Shown here in pieces: positions 51,174-60,800 of a stretch of DNA of 64,000 bases. The stretch spans positions 124,001-188,000 of the forward strand of contig NZ_KQ948555.1 of NCBI RefSeq assembly GCF_001514125.1, written 5' to 3'. The notes below the pieces were generated by a model, which ran no database searches, was not told where the DNA came from, and was given only the letters and a program-made list of their open reading frames with translations. Origin of the DNA: Streptomyces longwoodensis (GTDB lineage: Bacteria > Actinomycetota > Actinomycetes > Streptomycetales > Streptomycetaceae). A program made the position numbers and the translations under genes. Every line of letters begins with the position of its first letter. Position 1 is the stretch's first letter.

Positions 51174-52099
51174 CCGCCGCACAGCTCCTTCGCGGTGAGG
51201 TCGGTCATCTCCGCCTCGGTGAACCCGAACGGGCGCAGCACGCGCAGCAGTTCGCCGCTCTCCCTGAGCTTCCGCAGCTCGGCGTCGAAGGCGTCCCGCA
51301 GCCGGGTCTCGGTCCGGCGGAACGCGAACGCGCCCCCGTCGACCTGGGGTTTCCCGTCGACGAGCGGGGCGAACGGCGCGGTGGCCTCCGCCGCGCGGGA
51401 GGAGCGGACGACGCTGCGGGCGGTGACGGCGGTGGCCGCGAACACGTCGACGCGTCCGGCCTCGACGGCGTTCAGCCCGGCCACCTGGTCCGGCACGATC
51501 AGCAGGTCGCTCTCCCGGTACCCCGCCGCGACGGCGTGCTGGATCTGCGCGTACCCCGTCCCGGTCGCGCACCGCGCCTTCTCGCGGACCACGTCCCGGT
51601 AGCCGCGCAGGCCCTTCGGGTTGCCCTTGCGCACGACGAAGGCGTCCTTCATCTGGTAATCCGGGTCTGCGAAGATCACCTGCTCGCAGCGGTCGGGCGT
51701 CACGTACATCCCGGCGGCCACGACGTCGAACTGCTGGGAGTTCAGTCCCGGGATCAGCGAGCCGAACTCGGTCGGCACGGGCTGCACCCGGTCCACCCCG
51801 AGCCGCTTGAAGACCACCCGCGCCAGCTCGGGCGCCTCGCCCGTCAGCTCGCCATTGCGGTCGATGTAGCCGAACGGGATCTCGCCGGCGATGCCGAGGC
51901 GCGCCACGCCCTGCGCCCGCAGCCGGTCCAGCAGCTCACCGCCGCCGGTGGACGCGGTGGCCACGCGGGAGCAGCCCGCGGCGCCGAGCGCGCCGGCCGC
52001 CGCGAGTCCCGCGAGCAGCGACCGGCGGGTGGTTCCCGGCGCGGGGGTGCGGCGGCCTTCGTGTCTGCTGTGCCTGAGGTGCCTGTTCGGTGGGGCCAT
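51170..52099 (-). CDS. ehuB: EhuB: ectoine/hydroxyectoine-type solute-binding lipoprotein
   Basis: 309 aa from ATG 52099. The leader has twin Arg (TTRRSLLAGLAAAGALGAAGC), with lipobox Cys43, so it is probably exported by Tat and lipidated. The type II binding fold includes LRAQGVARLGIAGEIPFGYIDRNGELTGEAPELARVVFKRLG, QFDVVAAGMYVTPDRCEQVIFADPDYQ, and VPDQVAGLNAVEAGRVDVFA. This closely recalls annotated EhuB proteins of Streptomyces (TDLTAKELCGG at the end). First gene of ehuBCDA. Confidence 0.88.
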   Translation of the reverse strand: MAPPNRHLRHSRHEGRRTPAPGTTRRSLLAGLAAAGALGAAGCSRVATASTGGGELLDRLRAQGVARLGIAGEIPFGYIDRNGELTGEAPELARVVFKRLGVDRVQPVPTEFGSLIPGLNSQQFDVVAAGMYVTPDRCEQVIFADPDYQMKDAFVVRKGNPKGLRGYRDVVREKARCATGTGYAQIQHAVAAGYRESDLLIVPDQVAGLNAVEAGRVDVFAATAVTARSVVRSSRAAEATAPFAPLVDGKPQVDGGAFAFRRTETRLRDAFDAELRKLRESGELLRVLRPFGFTEAEMTDLTAKELCGG

Positions 52100-52196
52100 G
52101 GCGGCGCTGCTACCCGAGCGCCGAAACGGGCATGCCAGGGCGGATGAACAGGGCTCGTGAAGGTCCCCGGTACGCGCTGCGACGGCCACCTGGTGC

Positions 52197-52210
52197 TTCC
52201 GTGAACGGAA
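52197..52210. promoter_or_regulatory. Palindrome in the ehuB / EutA-like divergent promoter
   Basis: TTCCGT-GA-ACGGAA is a perfect 6+6 bp dyad, of the type bound by IclR proteins. Two direct repeats, ACCTGGTGCTTCC and ACCTGGTGCTTTCC (52188-52200 and 52224-52237), flank it at 36-bp spacing. The nearby IclR gene is the candidate binder. Together they lie in the 264-bp intergenic space. Confidence 0.6.
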
Positions 52211-52363
52211 TTCGGCCGTGCTGACCTGGTGCTTTCCGGCCGACCGGGTGCACGGTGGGGGCGCGACGGCGCCCACGGGGTACCCGGACGACGGGGGCGT
52301 CGTCGGGAACGGCCTCCGCACCGCACGCGACCCGTCACGAGCGACAGCAGGAAAGGCTGGCTG

Positions 52364-53080
52364 ATGACCGCACTCGGACTCCTCCACACGGGCCACTCCG
52401 CCGAGGACGACTTCCCCCGCATCGAGCAGCTCCTGGGCAGCGACGTCCGGGTCGACCTGGTCCGCGTCGAGCCCGACCCGCACGCGGCCGACCCGGCGGG
52501 CCGGCTGGGCGCGCCGGACGCGCTCGCCCGCGCCACCGAGCAACTGCGGCTCTCGGGCGCCGAGGCCGTCGTCTGGGTGTCGACCGGCGGCAGCTTCGCC
52601 TACGGCTGGGAGGGCGCCCAGGCCCAGGTCAGCGCCCTGGCCCGGACCGCGGGCCTGCCCGCCTCGTCGACGTCGGTGGCCTTCGCGCACGCCGTACGGG
52701 AGCTGGACGTGCGCCGGGTCGCGGTCGCGGCGCCCTACCAGCCCGAGGAGACGGCCCGGTTCGCGGACTTCCTCACGGCGGGCGGCGTACGGGTGGTCGT
52801 CACCCACGCGGCGGGCGCACCGCCCGCGACCGCCTGGGACGAGGCCGAACTGCTCGCCCTGGTCCGGGCCGCCGACCACGCCGACGCGCAGGCGGTCCTG
52901 GTGCCCGACACCGCGCTGAGCACGGCGGCACACATCCCGGCCCTGGAGAAGCACCTGGGCAAGCCCGTCCTCACCGCCAACCAGGTCACCGTCTGGCAGG
53001 CCCTGCGCCTGACCGACCGCCGGGTGAACGCCCCGGCCCTGGGCGCCCTGTTCACCCGGGAGCCGGTGGTACAGGTCTGA
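52364..53080 (+). CDS. Asp/Glu racemase-superfamily protein (EutA/maleate isomerase-like), cysteine-less
   Basis: 238 aa from ATG 52364 (AGGAAAGG upstream). The fold matches maleate isomerase/arylmalonate decarboxylase proteins: ELDVRRVAVAAPYQPEETARFADFLTAGGV, VLVPDTALSTAAHIPALEKHLGKPVLTANQVTVWQALRL. In ectoine catabolic clusters such a protein is called EutA and lies beside ehu genes, as here. The usual catalytic cysteines are absent: WVSTGGSFAYG and VPDTALST contain Ser/Thr where Cys is expected, and the whole protein has none. It may be a non-racemising lyase or a binding protein. Confidence 0.78.
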   Translation: MTALGLLHTGHSAEDDFPRIEQLLGSDVRVDLVRVEPDPHAADPAGRLGAPDALARATEQLRLSGAEAVVWVSTGGSFAYGWEGAQAQVSALARTAGLPASSTSVAFAHAVRELDVRRVAVAAPYQPEETARFADFLTAGGVRVVVTHAAGAPPATAWDEAELLALVRAADHADAQAVLVPDTALSTAAHIPALEKHLGKPVLTANQVTVWQALRLTDRRVNAPALGALFTREPVVQV

Positions 53081-53203
53081 GGGGCGCCGGCACGGGCCGG
53101 GGCGACCGGGAACGGGGCCGGGACCGGGGGTGCTTGTCCCGGGTTCCCGGCCCGCCGCCCGGGCCCCCGCCCCCGCCGCCGCCCCGAGCCCCGGGCCCCG
53201 GGC

Positions 53204-53229
53204 CGGTCCCCGGGAATAACCGGGGACCG
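53204..53229 (+). terminator. Hairpin after the EutA-like gene
   Basis: CGGTCCCCGG pairs perfectly with CCGGGGACCG around GAATAA. It lies in the C/G-rich 53081-53283 spacer between two plus-strand genes; no T-tract. The spacer has no other gene. Confidence 0.7.
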
Positions 53230-53283
53230 TCTCCTGTTGTGGCCTCGGCAGACGCGACGTACCGCACGAGCAGGAGGCACCCG

Positions 53284-54396
<1,113 letters not shown>

Positions 54397-54411
54397 CCCC
54401 TCCCGGGCCGC

Positions 54412-56355
54412 TCAGGTGCAGGCCCGGGTGGTGCGCAGCGCGGCGATGCGCTCCGGTGTCACCGGGCGGGAGTACAGCCAGCCCTGCCCGGTGTCACAGC
54501 CGATGCGCCGCAGCCGGTCGGCCTGCGCCGCCGTCTCCACGCACTCGGCGGTGACCGTCAGTCCCAGCCGGTGCGCCAGGTCGATCATCGCCTCGACGAT
54601 CACCTCGTCCGCCGGGTTGGGCGGCGCGGCCTCGTCGCCGCGGCCCTCGTACTGGAAGCCCCGCACGAACGAGCCGTCCAGCTTCAGCACCGACACCGGG
54701 AGCCGGGAGAGGTAGGCGAGGTTGGAGTAGCCGGTGCCGAAGTCGTCGATGGCGATCTGCACGCCCATGTCGCTGAGCGCCTGGAGCGCCTGGAGCGGCC
54801 GGCCGGCCGAGCCCATCACCGCGGACTCGGTCAGCTCCAGCTGGAGCAGGTGCGCGGGCAGCCCGGTCTCCGCGAGGATCGCCGCCACGTCCGCCACCAG
54901 GTCGGAGTCCCACACCTGGCGCACGGCGACGTTGACGCTCACGAACAGCGGCGGCTCGTCGGGGTTCTCCAGCTGCCAGCGCCGGGCCTGCCGGCACGCG
55001 GTGGCCAGGACCCAGCGGCCGAGCGGCACGATCGAGCCGTCCTCCTCGGCCAGCGCGACGAACCGATTCGGCGGCAGCAGCCCGAACCGGGGGTGGTCCC
55101 AGCGCACCAGCGCCTCCACGCCCCGCAGCCGCCCGTCCGCCATGCCGACCAGCGGCTGGTACTCCAGCACGAACTCCCCGCGCTCGATCGCGGGCCGCAG
55201 CGTCGAGGCGAGCGCCTGACGCGTCATCAGGTGCGCGTTGCGCTCCGGGTCGAACAGCGTCCAGCGGGCCTTGCCGTCCACCTTCGCCCAGTACAGCGTG
55301 GTGTCGGCGGCCTGCATCAGCCCGGTCGCCGTCGTCCCGGCCGCGTGCCGCTCGACCACCCCGATCGACGCCGACAGGCTCAGCCGCTGCGCGTCCAGGT
55401 CGAACGGCGCCTGGAGCGCCTTCAGCACGGCCTCGGCGAGCTCCGACAGCTGGTCGGTGCCGGTGGAGTCCTCCACCAGCAGGGCGAACTCGTCGCCGCC
55501 GAGCCGCGCCACCAGCGGCGTGCCGGGCCGGGACCTGCCGACCTCCTCCGCGCAGGCCGTCAGCCGCTCGGCCACCGCCGCGAGCAGCCGGTCGCCGACG
55601 CGGTGCCCCAGGGTGTCGTTGACCGCCTTGAAGCCGTCGACGTCCAGGTAGCACAGGCCGATCCGCCCGGTGCCGCCGTGTTCGAGGGAGTCCGCCTCCA
55701 GGGCGGCGGTCAGCCGCTCGAAGAACAGGGTGCGGTTGGGCAGCCGGGTGACCGGGTCGTGCATCTGCAGGTGCCGCAGCCGGGCCTGGAGGTCGCGGCG
55801 GGCGCTGATGTCGGCCACCGACAGCAGCACGCCCGGCGTCCGGCCGTCCAGCGGGGCCACGGTCACCTGCGCCCACAGGGAGCGCCCGTCGGGCTGCTTC
55901 AGCCGCCGGGTGCAGCGCAGCCGCGCCTGCCGGCCGCGCAGCACCTCGCGGTAGGCGTGCCAGGTCCGCGCGTCCGAGGCCAGGTCGAGCAGGTCGGCGG
56001 CCACCCGCCCGACCAGTGCACCGGGCTCGCCCCCGAGCAGCGCGCCCAGGGCGTTGTTGACGCCGACGACCAGGCCCTCGCGGTCCACGACGGCCATGGC
56101 CAGCGGGGCGGTTGCGAAGACGGACCGGTAGGGAACGGGATCGCTGATGCCACCAGGGTCACCAGGGCCGTCGGGGTCGTCCGGCTCGCGCGGGACACCC
56201 GCGTCGCCCGGCACGACCGGACAGGGGTCGAGGAGCACCGTGGTCCCCGTGTCGATGACCTCCCCGGTACCGGGAGGTGCCGTGCTGTCACGCTCCGTGA
56301 CGGCGGACCCGTCGAGGTCTGCCGCGGGCGTCGGCCCTTCGGACGTTCCGCTCAC
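54412..56355 (-). CDS. PAS-GGDEF-EAL cyclic-di-GMP enzyme (CdgA-like)
   Basis: 647 aa from GTG 56355 (GGGAG 6 nt upstream); the frame continues upstream without a site. A low-complexity start is followed by PAS (~80-190: YRSVFATAPLAMAVVDREGLVVGVNNALGALLG), GGDEF (~200-365; RLGGDEFALLVED, active-site motif intact) and EAL (~385-640; GVEALVRWDHPRFG, and the metal-site region ELTESAV and IDDFGTGYSNLAYLSRLPVSVLKLDG). Both synthetase and phosphodiesterase motifs look intact. S. coelicolor CdgA is a GGDEF-EAL protein in this chromosome area by recollection; equivalence is not proven. Confidence 0.9.
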   Translation of the reverse strand: MSGTSEGPTPAADLDGSAVTERDSTAPPGTGEVIDTGTTVLLDPCPVVPGDAGVPREPDDPDGPGDPGGISDPVPYRSVFATAPLAMAVVDREGLVVGVNNALGALLGGEPGALVGRVAADLLDLASDARTWHAYREVLRGRQARLRCTRRLKQPDGRSLWAQVTVAPLDGRTPGVLLSVADISARRDLQARLRHLQMHDPVTRLPNRTLFFERLTAALEADSLEHGGTGRIGLCYLDVDGFKAVNDTLGHRVGDRLLAAVAERLTACAEEVGRSRPGTPLVARLGGDEFALLVEDSTGTDQLSELAEAVLKALQAPFDLDAQRLSLSASIGVVERHAAGTTATGLMQAADTTLYWAKVDGKARWTLFDPERNAHLMTRQALASTLRPAIERGEFVLEYQPLVGMADGRLRGVEALVRWDHPRFGLLPPNRFVALAEEDGSIVPLGRWVLATACRQARRWQLENPDEPPLFVSVNVAVRQVWDSDLVADVAAILAETGLPAHLLQLELTESAVMGSAGRPLQALQALSDMGVQIAIDDFGTGYSNLAYLSRLPVSVLKLDGSFVRGFQYEGRGDEAAPPNPADEVIVEAMIDLAHRLGLTVTAECVETAAQADRLRRIGCDTGQGWLYSRPVTPERIAALRTTRACT

Positions 56356-56669
56356 CGCTCGCTCCCGCAGTGCACTCGATCTCTGTCCGCGCAGCAAAGT
56401 GTGCCGATCATAGAGGCTGGCCGCGGAGTTGCGCAGCCACTGCCCAGTGTCCCCGAAGCGGTGGCCCTTCTGACAGATCGTTTCTGCCCGCACTGGACCG
56501 GTTCTGCGGCCCCCCGACCGCTTGTGACGTTCCGTGAGTGGTCCGGGGGTGTCGCGCGATCCGCTCCGGACCTGGCCCTCACTCGTCTGGGGCAGACAAA
56601 CAGGGCGCAGTATGACAAATAAGCACAGGCTGGGTGGCGGTGTCCCGTGAACCGCTCCCGGAGGTCCTC
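56356..56669. promoter_or_regulatory. Divergent promoter region between the c-di-GMP and M6 protease genes
   Basis: 314 bp with no supported gene. Contains several TGAC/GTCA-like half sites (GTGACGTTCCGTGAG, CTCACTC) that recall BldD-type half sites, but no full palindrome was identified. AT-richer parts at 56605-56625 (AGTATGACAAATAAGC) could hold a promoter for the protease. Confidence 0.4.
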
Positions 56670-58001
56670 GTGCCGCGTCGTCCGCTCCCGCGTCCCCGAC
56701 TGCGCAGCGCGGCGGCCGTGTTCACCACCCTCTCGGCGCTCGCCGCGACCTCGCTGGTCACCGGCCCCTCGGTGGCGGAGCCCTTCTCGCCCGAGCCCTG
56801 CGCGCTCCAGCGCACCGCCGCCCACCACTCCGAGGGCCTGGACACCTGGAACGACGCCTACCCCCGGCCCACCCGGTCCCTCGACGCCGTGATGGTGTTC
56901 CTGTCGTTCCCGGACTGGACCCCGATGAGCACCCCGGCCGAGCTGACGGCCGACCACTTCCCGGCCACCACCGACTTCTTCCGCCGGGCCTCCTACGGCC
57001 GGTTCACCCTGCGCCCGCACCCCCTGCGCCGCTGGATCCGGATGCCGAAGCCGTCCACGGCGTACGCCATACAGCGCGACTGGAGCCCCGGGCGCCGCGC
57101 CGCCTACCTGCGCGACGCGCTCGCCGTGGCCGACCCCCAGGTCGACTTCTCCCGCTACGACCTCGTCTACTTCGTCGCCGACCCGGACGCGCCCGGGGTC
57201 GACTCCGACGCCACCAAGGTCGTCAACCTGGTGACCCCGCTGCACGCGGACGGCACCGCCATCCGCCGGGTCGTCACCGTCTTCGAGCAGCACCCGCCGG
57301 ACCGGCTGGTCCTCGCCCACGAGACCGGTCACGTGTTCGACCTGCCCGACCTCTACCACCGGCCCGCCGACGGCAAGGGCGACTGGGACACCTACGTCGG
57401 CGACTGGGACCTGATGGGCAGCCAGTTCTCGCTCGCCCCCGACCTGTTCGCCTGGCACAAGTGGAAGCTCGGCTGGCTGCGGCCCCGCCAGGTGGTGTGC
57501 GTCCGGGGTCCCGGCACGACCCGGCTTGCGCTGGAGCCCGTCGCCGCCGGCCCGGGCGTGCCGCTCGCCGGTGCGGCGGGGTCCGAGCCGGCCGTCGCGG
57601 GGCCGCCGGCGTTCGGCGCGCCGGGCTTCCGCACGCCGGGCCTCGCGCCGGGGGCCGGCGTGAAGCTCGCCGTGGTGCGGACCGGCGCGGACAGTGCCCT
57701 CGCCGTGGAGGCGCGTGAGCCCATCGGCAACGACCGCTCCGTGTGCCGCTCCGGCGTCCTCGTCTACCGCGTCCACGGCCGTGCCGAGTCCGGCCGCGGG
57801 CCCGTCGAGGTGGTCGACGCCCACCCGCACACGGAGGCCTGCTGGGAGGACTCGGTCTACCCGCCCCTCGCGGACGCGCCGGTCGCGGCGGGGGAGAGCT
57901 TCACGGTGCCGGGGGAGGACGGCGGGCACGGGGTCCGGGTGGACGTGGAGGGCCGCACGGCGTCGGGGACGTGGACGGTGCGGATCACGCCGGGGGTGTG
58001 A
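56670..58001 (+). CDS. Secreted M6-family (immune inhibitor A-like) metalloprotease
   Basis: 443 aa from GTG 56670 (GGAGG 5 nt upstream; a GTG at 56634 is an upstream option). Signal sequence: basic Pro/Arg-rich start then a hydrophobic stretch (~13-35, VFTTLSALAATSLVTG). The zinc motif is HETGH (217-221) in LVLAHETGHVFDLPDLYHR with following Asp/His ligands; DWDLMGSQFSLAPDLFAWHKWKLGW is the M6 met-turn area. C-terminal beta domain. An extracellular peptidase; targets unknown. Confidence 0.88.
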   Translation: MPRRPLPRPRLRSAAAVFTTLSALAATSLVTGPSVAEPFSPEPCALQRTAAHHSEGLDTWNDAYPRPTRSLDAVMVFLSFPDWTPMSTPAELTADHFPATTDFFRRASYGRFTLRPHPLRRWIRMPKPSTAYAIQRDWSPGRRAAYLRDALAVADPQVDFSRYDLVYFVADPDAPGVDSDATKVVNLVTPLHADGTAIRRVVTVFEQHPPDRLVLAHETGHVFDLPDLYHRPADGKGDWDTYVGDWDLMGSQFSLAPDLFAWHKWKLGWLRPRQVVCVRGPGTTRLALEPVAAGPGVPLAGAAGSEPAVAGPPAFGAPGFRTPGLAPGAGVKLAVVRTGADSALAVEAREPIGNDRSVCRSGVLVYRVHGRAESGRGPVEVVDAHPHTEACWEDSVYPPLADAPVAAGESFTVPGEDGGHGVRVDVEGRTASGTWTVRITPGV

Positions 58002-58049
58002 CGCCGGGCGTGGGACGGGGGTGCGGCGGGGGGCGCTTTTCGGCCATGC

Positions 58050-58081
58050 GAAAAGCCCTCCGCTCGCGCGAAGGGCTTTTC
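58050..58081. terminator. Bidirectional hairpin between protease and tRNA-Lys copy 3
   Basis: GAAAAGCCCT pairs perfectly with AGGGCTTTTC around a 12-nt loop, with T-runs on both sides of the stem. It serves the plus-strand protease and the minus-strand tRNA. It is the cleanest of the three tRNA-Lys hairpins. Confidence 0.85.
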
Positions 58082-58088
58082 CGTCGTG

Positions 58089-58162
58089 TGCGCCGCCAGG
58101 GACTCGAACCCCGGACCCGCTGATTAAGAGTCAGCTGCTCTAACCAACTGAGCTAGCGGCGC
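58089..58162 (-). tRNA. tRNA-Lys (CUU), copy 3
   Basis: Same 74-nt sequence as copies 1 and 2; CCA not encoded. The 5' flank (GTCAGCAG before GCGCCGC) matches that of copy 1. The last 10 nt overlap the coding end of the upstream same-strand gene (58153-58746). Confidence 0.97.
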
Positions 58163-58746
58163 CTGCTGACGTCGTAGACCTTAGCATCAGGGTCCGGGGA
58201 GGGCGAAATCGATATCCGCACGGCCGAGCGGGCCGCCCGTACGGCCGCCCAGAGCAGCACCTCCGGGCCCGGCAGCCAGGGATGACGCGTGTCCGGGGCG
58301 ACCAGCCAGCGGGCCCCGGCCGGGGCCGTGGCGGTGAGCGGCGGGACCGTCACGGCGTCGCCGGTGCCGTGGCACAGCAGGGGCGGCACGGCCGCGGTAC
58401 GGCAGTCGCGGGCGTCCCGTCCGCCCCACTCCTCCCACGCCAGCAGGGACGGCAGGCGCTGGGCCGTGCCGGGGGCGGCGAACAGCAGGACCCGGCCACG
58501 GAAGACGGCCACCGGGCCGGTGCCGGCGCCCTCGTCCCACAGCCGGTCCAGCATCCGGCGGCCGAACAGGGCCGGGACGTTGACCACGTCGAAGACCGAG
58601 CCACAGGGCAGGACGACCGGGGCGTCCGGCTGCTCCTCCCAGAGGGCGAGCGTGCTGCGCGGGTGTGCGCCGGCCGAGGCCAGCCAGGCGGCGCCGTCCG
58701 TGGTGACGCCCGAGATGTCGGAGAACTCGTCCCATACGCTGCTCAT
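58153..58746 (-). CDS. Hypothetical protein, primase/polymerase-fragment-like, overlapping tRNA-Lys
   Basis: 197 aa. Contains WLASAGAHPRSTLALWEEQPDAPVVLPCGSVFDVV, GRRMLDRLWDEGAGTGPVAVFRGRVLLFAAPGTAQRLPSLLAWEEWG, and RWLVAPDTRHPWLPGPEVLLWAAVRAAR. Similar short Streptomyces proteins are often called bifunctional DNA primase/polymerase, but the prim-pol catalytic DxD-type residues cannot be verified here. The stop codon (TAG) lies 10 bp inside the tRNA-Lys gene, so mRNA may be shared with the tRNA. Confidence 0.7.
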   Translation of the reverse strand: MSSVWDEFSDISGVTTDGAAWLASAGAHPRSTLALWEEQPDAPVVLPCGSVFDVVNVPALFGRRMLDRLWDEGAGTGPVAVFRGRVLLFAAPGTAQRLPSLLAWEEWGGRDARDCRTAAVPPLLCHGTGDAVTVPPLTATAPAGARWLVAPDTRHPWLPGPEVLLWAAVRAARSAVRISISPSPDPDAKVYDVSRRR

Positions 58747-58906
58747 GGGTCCTACGTCTACCGCCCGTGAGCGGCCGGTTCCGGTGAGTTGCGGAAACCG
58801 GGGACGCGGCGGTGGGTCGGCGGGTATGGTGCCCGCCTGGCATATGCCGGGGTGGCGTGGCCCTGGCGCGCCGGTGCCGTCGGTGGGTGCGGGGGCGTCC
58901 GGCCGG

Positions 58907-59272
58907 TCAGGCCGGGTCGACCGGGCTCCCGCCCTCCCCGCCGCGCATGAGGTCCCGCCCGAACTCCACCATCTTCTTGGCGTAGTCCTCGGTCCACTCC
59001 GCCCGCTCGGCGATGTCCGCCGTGGTCAGCCGGTCGAAGCGGCGGGGGTCGGCGAGCTGGGCCGCGGCCATGGCCTGGAACTCCGTCGCCCGGTCGGCCG
59101 CCGCCCGGAACGCCACCGTCAGCTCGGTCGCCCGCGCGAGCAGCGCCCGGGGGTCGTCGATGGACTCCAGGTCGAAGAAGTGCTCCGGGTCGCCGGTGGC
59201 CTCGGCGGGCTCGAAGAGCAGGGGCGCGGGGCGTAGCCGCGGTTCGTTGCGACGCGGCGTGGGCTCCGCCAT
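58907..59272 (-). CDS. Small hypothetical protein, acidic/helical
   Basis: 121 aa from ATG 59272 with AGGAGGAGG 7 nt upstream, a very strong ribosome site. After RRNEPRLRPAPLLFEPAEA come helices with LESIDDPRALLARATELTVAFRAAADRATEFQAMAAAQLADPRRFDRLTTADIAERAEWTEDYAKKMVEFGRDL. No recognised family. No membrane segment. Codon bias supports expression. Confidence 0.7.
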   Translation of the reverse strand: MAEPTPRRNEPRLRPAPLLFEPAEATGDPEHFFDLESIDDPRALLARATELTVAFRAAADRATEFQAMAAAQLADPRRFDRLTTADIAERAEWTEDYAKKMVEFGRDLMRGGEGGSPVDPA

Positions 59273-59459
59273 GTCGTGACCTCCTCCTAGGGTCGGTGCG
59301 GTCCGCCCGGCGCTTCCGCACGGACCGCCCTCCATTGTCTCGCGCCCCCGCAAGGGGGCCCCGCCGCACTCTCAAGCCCCACACGCGCCGCGATGTTCCC
59401 CTCCGGATGCCCCCGCACTACGGCTTCCAGGCCACCCGGTGCTCCCCGAGGTGCTCCCG

Positions 59460-60800
59460 TCAGGGGCGCCAGGCCACCCGGTGCTCCGCCAAGTGCGCCA
59501 GCACCGCGTGGTTCGCCTCCCAGCCGTCCGGGAACTTCACGACCGTGCCCAGCTGGACCGGTTCCGTCGAGGGGTAGTCGTCGAGGAGGTCGCCCACGCC
59601 CGCACGGCAGACCACGATGCACGCGTGGCGGTGCCGGGAGGCCAGCACGCACAGGCGTCCGGTCTCCAGGTGGAACGCCGTCGCGTCGGGGCGGCCGGAC
59701 AGCGGGTGCAGGACGACCGTGACGTCGAACTCCATGCCCTGGAGCCGGTTGGCCGTGTCGACCGTGACGTCCCGCACGCCCAGCTCGGCGAGCGCCGCGC
59801 GGACCGCGGCCGCCTGGTCCCGGTGCGCCGTGCCGACGGCGACCCGGTCAGCGGTCAGCGGCGTGGGCTCCGGCGAGCGCTCCGACGTCGCCGCCCCGCC
59901 CCGGTCCAGCAGCCGCCGTACGACGGCCGCGACCGCGCGGACCGCCTCGGGGTCCGTGCGCGGGGTGTGCCGGGCGGGCAGCTCCAGCAGGCCCCAGCCG
60001 GACGCGGCCGCCTCGTCGATCACCCGGTCCGGGCCGGAGCCGTCGGAGGGCACGGCGAAGGACAGGCGGCGGTCGCCGGGGCCGGTGCCGCTGCGGAAGC
60101 GGGTGTACGGGTAGAACGCGTCCGACACGAGCCGCGCCGCCGACGCCGGGAGCCGCCAGGACACCGGCAGCCGGTGCTGCGGCAGGTCCGGGTTGTGGGC
60201 CAGCAGCGTCGTCACCGCGGAGGCGGAGGGGTCGTACGACAGGCCCGCCCACTGCTCGCTGCCCACGATGGCGAACGGGTCCAGCTGTCCCGGGTCGCCC
60301 ACGAACAGCGCCCGCTCGAACAGGCCCGCCACGGCCAGCAGCCCGTCCGAGCGCATCTGGTACGCCTCGTCCACGATCGCGTGCCGCCACGGCTCGTCGA
60401 CCTTCACGTGCGCCCACTTCGCCGCCGTGGAGATCACCACCGGCAGCCCGGCGAGGTCGCCCGCCTTCGCCGACTTGCGCACGTTCGGCAGGTCGTCCAG
60501 CGCCTTGTCGTAGGCGTCGGCGTCGCTGCTGTGCAGACGGCCCACCGGCAGCTCGGGGTCCTTCTCGGCCAGGCGCAGCACCAGGTCGTCGACCTGGGCG
60601 TTGGTCTGCGCCACCACCATCAGCGGGCGGCCCGCCCCGGCCAGTTCCAGCGCGGTGCGCACCACCAGCGTGGACTTGCCGGCGCCGGGCGGGGAGTCGA
60701 CGACGACCCCGCGCGCGTCGCCGTGCAGCGTGTCGTGCAGGATCGCCGCGGTGGCCCGCGCGGCGGCCGTACCGGGGTCGACGTCGGCCTCGGTGCTCAC
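59460..60800 (-). CDS. SF1 (DNA2/Upf1-like) helicase, third gene of nuclease operon
   Basis: 446 aa from GTG 60800, overlapping the previous stop by 4 bp (GTGA). Walker A SPPGAGKSTLV (K42), Walker B IVDEAYQM (D144-E145), GDPGQLDPF (~169-176, motif III with Gln), SWRLP, and the C-terminal NRLQGMEFDVTVVL and ASRHRHA motifs V/VI. This is a compact SF1 helicase without accessory domains. The partners are a Fe-S RecB-type nuclease and a 529-aa protein. The set resembles the eukaryotic Dna2 fusion (nuclease plus SF1 helicase) split into separate genes. Confidence 0.88.
   Translation of the reverse strand: MSTEADVDPGTAAARATAAILHDTLHGDARGVVVDSPPGAGKSTLVVRTALELAGAGRPLMVVAQTNAQVDDLVLRLAEKDPELPVGRLHSSDADAYDKALDDLPNVRKSAKAGDLAGLPVVISTAAKWAHVKVDEPWRHAIVDEAYQMRSDGLLAVAGLFERALFVGDPGQLDPFAIVGSEQWAGLSYDPSASAVTTLLAHNPDLPQHRLPVSWRLPASAARLVSDAFYPYTRFRSGTGPGDRRLSFAVPSDGSGPDRVIDEAAASGWGLLELPARHTPRTDPEAVRAVAAVVRRLLDRGGAATSERSPEPTPLTADRVAVGTAHRDQAAAVRAALAELGVRDVTVDTANRLQGMEFDVTVVLHPLSGRPDATAFHLETGRLCVLASRHRHACIVVCRAGVGDLLDDYPSTEPVQLGTVVKFPDGWEANHAVLAHLAEHRVAWRP

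Noticed and set aside
56356..56669. Possible BldD box upstream of the c-di-GMP gene
   Set aside because: Only half sites (GTGAC, CTCAC) are visible, with no proper paired palindrome. I cannot support the call.
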